Shown one piece after another: positions 58,346 to 64,000 of a stretch of DNA of 64,000 nt. The notes beneath the pieces are model-generated. The model was given only the letters and a program-made list of their open reading frames with translations. It had not been told where the DNA came from and searched no databases. Within the stretch, counting starts at the first letter, position 1; each line of letters opens with the position of its first letter. Origin of the DNA: Holacanthus passer (taxonomy: Eukaryota > Chordata > Actinopteri > Pomacanthidae). The translations under genes were made by a program, and so were the position numbers. The stretch lies in contig JAFREQ010000155.1 in assembly GCA_025331565.1 (NCBI GenBank), positions 248,001 to 312,000 on the forward strand, written 5' to 3'.

Positions 58346-59180
58346 CTCCAACTTTCCTCTTGCAGACCTGAAACTCTCTTTTGCACTTTGCTTCACACTT
58401 ATGCGCCGATGTACAGAATTATTATCAAGTGGGTTTTACGTTCCACCTTATTTTGCATTTAGTTTCTCCCTGTTTTAGATTATTCAGATCGATTAGTCTG
58501 TATTGTTTCCCATAGGAGAAATTTATTTTGGGTATTCAAGAGAAAAACAGTGGCGGCACACATGTACAATTCTATTAGTCTTTTTATGTGAAACACATTA
58601 TTGTTAATATTTCCATTAGTATCCACACACATCGAGAGCAATTTGGCATTATAGCATTCTACAAACTGAACTTGAGCAAGAATTGAATCCCAAAGCAACA
58701 GTGATATTGGATAATTCTGCAAAACCTTATATTACATTCAGTGACAATGTTGTTTATTGTGCAATGCCAACATATTTTAAACTATCGGCTACATATAGAT
58801 CACATTTCCTCCTGCGTTGCACTTAACATTGACATTAGTTGTAAATCGCGAGGTGCAGATTCTTCCACTGTGCACGTCGTTCCTGAGGATACTGGTTTGA
58901 TGATCCAGCAGTCCCAACGATTAATGACCAACCTGCTTTATCACCTGAGCTTCGGCCAAACTGCAGCATGAAAACCTTCAATCAAAAAGATGAAGGCTGG
59001 AGGTTTTCACATGACGCTACTATGCACTGAGGCACATTCACTTTTTTTGCACCCAAATGCAAATGGTCTCTGCTTTGTGTTCCCAGATAATTTCTTATTA
59101 TTTTGTGCCCATCTTGTTTTTAGTCCACTAACATTATGCTGCCAGCAGCACTAAACTTTCTCCACTTTGGCCCTGGTACA

Positions 59181-59200
59181 TTTTTTTTTTTTTTTTTTTT
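59181..59200 (+). repeat. Poly-T run (20 T)
   Basis: Homopolymer of 20 T, which could be the tail of a minus-strand retro-insertion. Confidence 0.92.
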
Positions 59201-60304
59201 GGTAATTAAAATACTGCTTAGGTCGTCCACTTAAAGGAAATTGCTGTAAACTTAATCTAAAGCCCATAGAATTTCATTAGTTTATTGCTGAAGTAATTGT
59301 CCAACTTTATAAAGATGTCAATTAATTAACTTTTTTTGCAGCACATCACAAATGACATGTTGTGTCACTGCTGTGCATCGGCTGCCAAACATGAAAATCT
59401 GTCTTGGAGTTTTATTCATTTTGCTGGTTTTCTTTGCATAGATTCACAGCAGCCTGCTAATTTGTTATCAATAATAATAATAATGCACACTGTAACATGC
59501 CCACAGGAAGGGTTAGGGTTTGCACCCACACAGATGCAGATATTGTTTCTGTAAAATATAATACTACTTTGCTGTGCATTGAAACATGAGCAGACAGAAT
59601 CCATGATTATTTGATAAATGATGTTCCACAGAGGTCTGAGGGCTCTCATGTCTTGAGTGCTCTTCGCTGGTAATTTAGGAAAGAGGTGGTTAGATGTGTA
59701 ATGTACAGTGCGGCTGTGGGGGGGGGGCTCACATGGCCAGCACATACCTCAGGGAGCTGACGGTCCACTCACCCTCTCCGCAATGTAGGTCACACTTTAT
59801 TTTCTTTGGGACGTTGGCTCCATAATGGTGTTTAGCTGAGGGGGTTAGGGAACAGGAACACTGCCACAAAAGCTCCAAAGACTCTGGTACACTCGGTACA
59901 GCACGGCAAACCAGAGCATCCTGTGAAAATTAAGCCACGAGTACACAGTGTATTTCTTACTACTACTGTCAGCTTTTAATCATTTTTTTCTGAACTTATT
60001 TTCAACCTGTGCATTTCTTCTTCATTTCCCAACTCACTTCACTGTAGAGCTTTATTCGGCTCCAGATGCTCAGAGCTCTGCTGCCCAACATGTGCATGGG
60101 ACCAATTTCCACAAAGTAATTACACAAGTCTTCAATACAATAACTCCTACACTGCAATGAGGCTGCATCCAATGTCTAATCACCCACCCATACACACGTG
60201 TTTATATATTCCAGAAATGTAGATATATTAACTAAGATTATCTAATTAGCAATTAAATTATCAAAGGAGTCTAATATTATATACATGCAACTGTTTGCTT
60301 CTAT

Positions 60305-60682
60305 CTGTGGTAGAATGTAACTAAGTATATTTACTCAAATACAGTTTTGACATACTGTATTTGTACTTTACCTGAGTATTCACTTTAGATGCTACTTTGT
60401 ACTTCGACTCCACTACATCTCAGGGGGAACTTGTACTTTTTGCTTTAATACACATACTTCTTTGACACCTATAGTTACTAGTTCGTGATAAAAATACAAA
60501 TTTTCTAAAACGCTTTCTGCATAATGAATACTTTTTCTTTTCATACTTCAAGTACATTTTGCTCATAATACTGTATTTAACATTTTGCATCCAGGACTTT
60601 TACTTGTAATGGTGTCTTTTGAGACCAGGGTATTTCTACTTTTACTTAAATAAGGGATCTGAGTATATCTTCCACCACTGGT
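60305..60682 (+). repeat. Near-complete copy of repeat family R2
   Basis: Starts GTGGTAGAATGTAACTAAGT and ends ATCTTCCACCACTGG, so the ends are roughly inverted (TGGTGGAA type). The interior has many TACTTGTACTTT-like words (TTCGACTCCACTACATCTCA, GGACTTTTACTTGTAATGGT). Fragments lie at 18,055 and 42,005. It looks like a common fish non-autonomous element and encodes nothing. Confidence 0.75.
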
Positions 60683-61559
60683 GTCTACACAGGATGCGTT
60701 CAGGCACAGTATGGAGTGTAGGTCACTGGTGTTTTGGAAGTCCAACACACAATTGCTGCAGTTAACATCCGTAAAATCAAAGAAAATAGACCTGAAGTGT
60801 AAAAATATGCTTTGGGTCCAGGTTACAGGTGTAAAACGGAAGCTATTACACGGCTGGATGTGGCTGGAAAGTCTCCTGTGTAGACAAGCTGTGAGCGTTT
60901 TTGATTGGATGCCTCTTATCGGCAGGGTGATATTGTTCCCCGTGATTTCAGAACCATTAAATTGGATGGTTTGGATCTTTGGGTGGATTTAAGCACCAAA
61001 CTACTTTAGAAACAGAAGACTGTCAGTAAGAAACTGGAAATGAACAGAGGTCTCTCATGACAATGTTGCTCTATTACAATGTCACGCAATATGAACAAAC
61101 GACTTATCCTATTATTTATACCATTGGAGAACAGTCTCTTTTATTCAGGGTTACTTCTGCAAACAGAAAAAAAAGATGCTTTTAGATGTGGCAGCGTGCA
61201 AACATGCGAAGAATCCTTTCAGTCTCAAGCAAAGAAAGTTGTTTCTTGATTATTTCTTACATGACGTGAAGAATGTAGAAAACCGGCAGCAAACTGTAAA
61301 CACGGAGATGTTTGAGCAAGTAAATAAATCAAACTCATACCTGATTTTTCATTTGTGTCTCTTGGGAATTTATTTGAATTCTGCACGTCTTTATATCTAA
61401 AGAATAAAGTGAGTCTAATTGTGTTGAAACGACTTGTTTTAATTAATTTGCCCTCGATGTTCTGCTTTGAATTAAGTCAAGACATTTTCAGCAAAATCAG
61501 AAGTCGTGATGTCAAAAGCTAGGAAATTAAGACCCCACATTGAAATGAGCTGCATGTAT

Positions 61560-61765
61560 CCTTTAAATATTTAGCCTCAAACATTTACTTTGGGCCGGCC
61601 TCTGCCTAATGAGTGTGGTTTAGGCTCAATGGGAGCACTTCTAATGAATACTAAATAAGCCATGTCTCTGCAGATCGGCTTCATAAGTTTCCTGGAATAA
61701 TGGGATATCTGGCTTAACTTGCTCGCTCAGGAGTCGGGAAGGATCATGGACGATGACCCTCGATG
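61560..61765. promoter_or_regulatory. Candidate conserved non-coding element
   Basis: Non-repetitive block including TTTGGGCCGGCCTCTGCCTA, ATGAGTGTGGTTTAGGCTCA and TAAGTTTCCTGGAATAATGG. No coding signal was recognised. Identification is by texture only. Confidence 0.2.
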
Positions 61766-62549
61766 GGTCTTTTACTTTCTTACTGCACTGAAAGCAGCTA
61801 TCATCTGACAATTTAGTTTGCCATTTGGCTAATTCAGCATCGAGCCTCGCAAAGACGATGCTATTGATAGAAACCAGATTCAAGAAGAGCTTCTTTTGTT
61901 CCTGAATCTGTGATGTGTTATTTACAGGGCAGCCTCTGTAACTTCCAGACCTTCCTCCTGACTCCTGTTTACCGAGCAAACTCTTGCAAGCTGACTGCTC
62001 TTAATATAGCTTCAACCTGACGCCGTGAAAATAAGAAAAATTACTCATATCCAGCGCTGCCGGATCCCCAACATTGTCTGCAGTCTGAGGAAGAATAAAG
62101 TGTGTGAAATAAATCAAAGTTGTTTTTGCATGGATAAAAATACGCCGTTATCTGACTTCTCGGTTGCAGTTTGACCTGTGGGATATTTACACTTCAAACG
62201 TGTCTACCTTCCAACAGATGTTATTCCTGGTGGGGGTTGTGTCCTCTGAGCGCGGGTTAGACCCATGAAGAGAATAAGGCAGGAGTGTTTGGATCATCCG
62301 TCCTCCCTCTGGATGACTGTGCTGCCAAAGAGCCTATCCAAGGTGGGAGAAGGGATAGAGACGGTGCTTGGAAAGGATAATCAGAGCTTAATACTTAATC
62401 AACACTTTCAGCTGCTTTTTGATTATTTCCATCATCAAACCTGAGCCACAGGTTTTGTTTTTTTTTCTGCAGAGCTCTTGCTCAGCTCTTGGTGCTGGGG
62501 CCTAAAATGTCACTCCAGTTTCCATAAGTAACAAAGAGATGAGAGTATT

Positions 62550-62830
62550 AGCAGTCGACTGCCCGTCTCAGATGCCATTATGGCTCCCAGAGGGGCCATT
62601 ACGGGGTGGAGAGAGAAACAGCGACGGAGAGGAAGATTGCCATTACTCACCTTGAACTGCAGTAAGTGAGGAACATCAATTACGCTGACGGAGGTTCAGT
62701 TGTCTCAATGTAATTCAAATAGGTGGGTAACAGGGGCGAATTGTTAGCCTATTTCAGACTATTAACTGTAATGAGCTTCACCTTACAAGTGGCTAAATGT
62801 AAAGAAGCACATTTAAATCTATGCTCTGAG
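62550..62830. promoter_or_regulatory. Candidate conserved non-coding element
   Basis: Includes CAGATGCCATTATGGCTCCC, AAGATTGCCATTACTCACCT, GAACATCAATTACGCTGACG and GACTATTAACTGTAATGAGC. The repeated CCATTA/TAATGG cores suggest homeodomain binding sites. Function is inferred. Confidence 0.25.
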
Positions 62831-63510
62831 AGTTTCCCTGTGATCCGGCTCCATGTGGAAAGACATTTGCTATAAGCTTTTTTGGTGTGCATTATTCATT
62901 CATAAAGCAGTTCTCAGCTTCTTTGGGGATACCAGCCCAGAAATGTGAAGTATGAGAGTGCTCGTGTCGAGCAGTTTGGCAGTTTGAATCCCAGGCCGGC
63001 TGTTTAATTTGAATACGAAACACTCTGACTGCCCTGAAAATGCACTGTGAAACTCGTTTTTAATCATTAATTCAGTGAAAATGGATGTGTGTCACATTCT
63101 GCTTGTGCAAAATTTGTTCACGTTTTGATAAAATTTTCAGCTTTATCACGAGTTAATTAGTGGGCGCAGGTGTCAAAAAAGTGTCCATGATGAAAAAGAT
63201 GAAATCCAAATATATTAATAATCTACAGGCCTCAGAATGAAATAATCAATAACCGGAGATAATACTTAACCCTGTCTCCTAGAAATAATGATAATAAAAA
63301 ACTATACTCATTTGCAACAGCAAATATTTTCCACATAAATATGAAACTGCCCAATTTCTTATTACCATAATGAAGAAATGTTGTTAGTCAATGTCACATA
63401 GAGAATATTAGCAAAATGTTTACTGACAACGTATTTCGTTTGTTTTCCTGCAACATCCGATCTGGCAACACGATATCTGCTTGTGGTAATGAAACAGAAG
63501 TTTAATAATG

Positions 63511-63663
63511 CTGTAGACACTCACAGCGCTTGATCAGGCAAAAATTCTGGTCTTGGTTGAATATTTTAAAAGTCAAAAATGACCTGATATGTTTATTGTA
63601 TTGACATTTAGTGGAAACTGGGATCTTTCTCTAACCTTAACCAAGCGCTGTGAGTGTCTACAG
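63511..63663. mobile_element. 153-bp palindrome-ended element (MITE-like)
   Basis: CTGTAGACACTCACAGCGCT (start of the left arm, 63,511-63,532) is repeated in perfect inverse as the right arm at 63,642-63,663 (22 bp each), with about 109 bp between. Non-coding. Perfect arms suggest a recent insertion of a miniature inverted-repeat element or a foldback; no clear target-site duplication was seen. Confidence 0.55.
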
Positions 63664-63751
63664 AATTTTTACACTTTCACTTCACTAACCTGCTGAAGAC
63701 TAACCACTCAGGATGCAAACTCACTGTGAACTTGTGTGCAGTGTTTCCTTC

Positions 63752-63780
<29 letters not shown>
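63752..63780 (+). repeat. Poly-A run (29 A)
   Basis: Homopolymer of 29 A. It might mark the 3' end of a retro-inserted sequence, but the bases before it were not recognised. Confidence 0.92.
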
Positions 63781-63782
<2 letters not shown>

Positions 63783-64000
63783 CTCTCTCATCATTGACAC
63801 AACTATTACTGCCACTTTTCATGTTAGCAACACTCTGACTGTCTTCCAGAAGAGAGACTTTAACGAGATCACCTCAGTCGGCTTTTCACCTTCTAGTGTG
63901 GCCTGGAAGCGTTTGGTTTCTGACGACTCTCATCCAGGAGACCCCGGCCCTTACCTGGTCAACAGCTGAAGCCTGAGGGCTTCCTGGCAGCTCTCAGGAG

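Larger units (their letters stand above)
53126..64000. other. Non-coding interval to the window end
   Basis: No exon is supported. The interval holds a LINE tail remnant at 58,228-58,345, an R2 copy at 60,305-60,682, poly-A/T runs at 57,921-57,936, 59,181-59,200 and 63,752-63,780, a palindromic element at 63,511-63,663, and several AT-rich blocks that look like conserved elements. It could be intergenic, or introns of a gene outside the window. Confidence 0.6.

Noticed and set aside
60681..60992. 103-codon open frame
   Set aside because: It starts next to the R2 repeat and shows no domain or conserved motif.
63736..63969. 77-codon open frame ending near the window edge
   Set aside because: It begins in a poly-A run (poly-Lys) and the rest matches no family I recognise. 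A retro-insert tail or chance ORF cannot be told apart.
1..64000. CRISPR arrays, bacterial operons, rRNA and tRNA genes
   Set aside because: None seen. The window is vertebrate, and no cloverleaf with the expected B-box was found by eye.

Overview
This window is vertebrate nuclear DNA, almost certainly from a ray-finned (teleost, probably percomorph) fish. The genes are split into many exons with GT-AG introns, many introns are only 100-400 bp, CA/GT microsatellites are common, and several dispersed repeats look like families common in fish genomes. Two protein-coding genes, both on the + strand, fill the first half (about 1-32,800). I found no convincing gene in the second half (about 32,800-64,000).

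Region 1 (1-10,980) is a complete ptchd1-type gene, a 12-pass patched/sterol-sensing-domain family membrane protein that ends in a PDZ-binding tail. It has a spliced 5' leader with two tiny upstream ORFs, a CpG-rich first coding exon, four coding exons and a polyA signal at 10,956. Coding exon 3 contains a His/Thr-rich CA-repeat stretch in which the reading frame changes. Either a 101-bp unrecognised intron, a dinucleotide slip or an assembly error would explain this. Exons 3 and 4 are separated by a small intron that carries a fragment of a dispersed repeat.

Region 2 (10,981-15,070) is intergenic, with several microsatellites.

Region 3 (15,071-31,866) is a large adhesion GPCR with about 35 coding exons. 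The seven-transmembrane part is clearly of the ADGRG2 (GPR64) type. The extracellular part, in order, is a signal peptide, a pentraxin-like domain (with a one-base frame disruption), a Cys-rich module present twice in tandem as a duplicated block of exons, a 2-kb mucin-like Thr/Asn exon built on a 108-bp repeat, a GAIN domain and an intact GPS cleavage site with its tethered-agonist sequence. The two tandem Cys-rich modules and the pentraxin-like domain are the most novel features in the window.

Region 4 (32,790-64,000) has no recognisable exons. It holds copies of at least four dispersed repeat families, a LINE tail remnant, simple repeats, a palindromic MITE-like element at 63.5 kb and several AT-rich stretches that look like conserved non-coding or enhancer elements. 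It could be a gene desert, or introns of a large gene whose exons lie outside the window.

ptchd1 and adgrg2 are both on human Xp22, so their adjacency fits ancestral linkage. They are functionally unrelated: the first is a neuronal membrane protein, the second an orphan adhesion receptor. Comparisons with human proteins rest on family knowledge, not on a database search.
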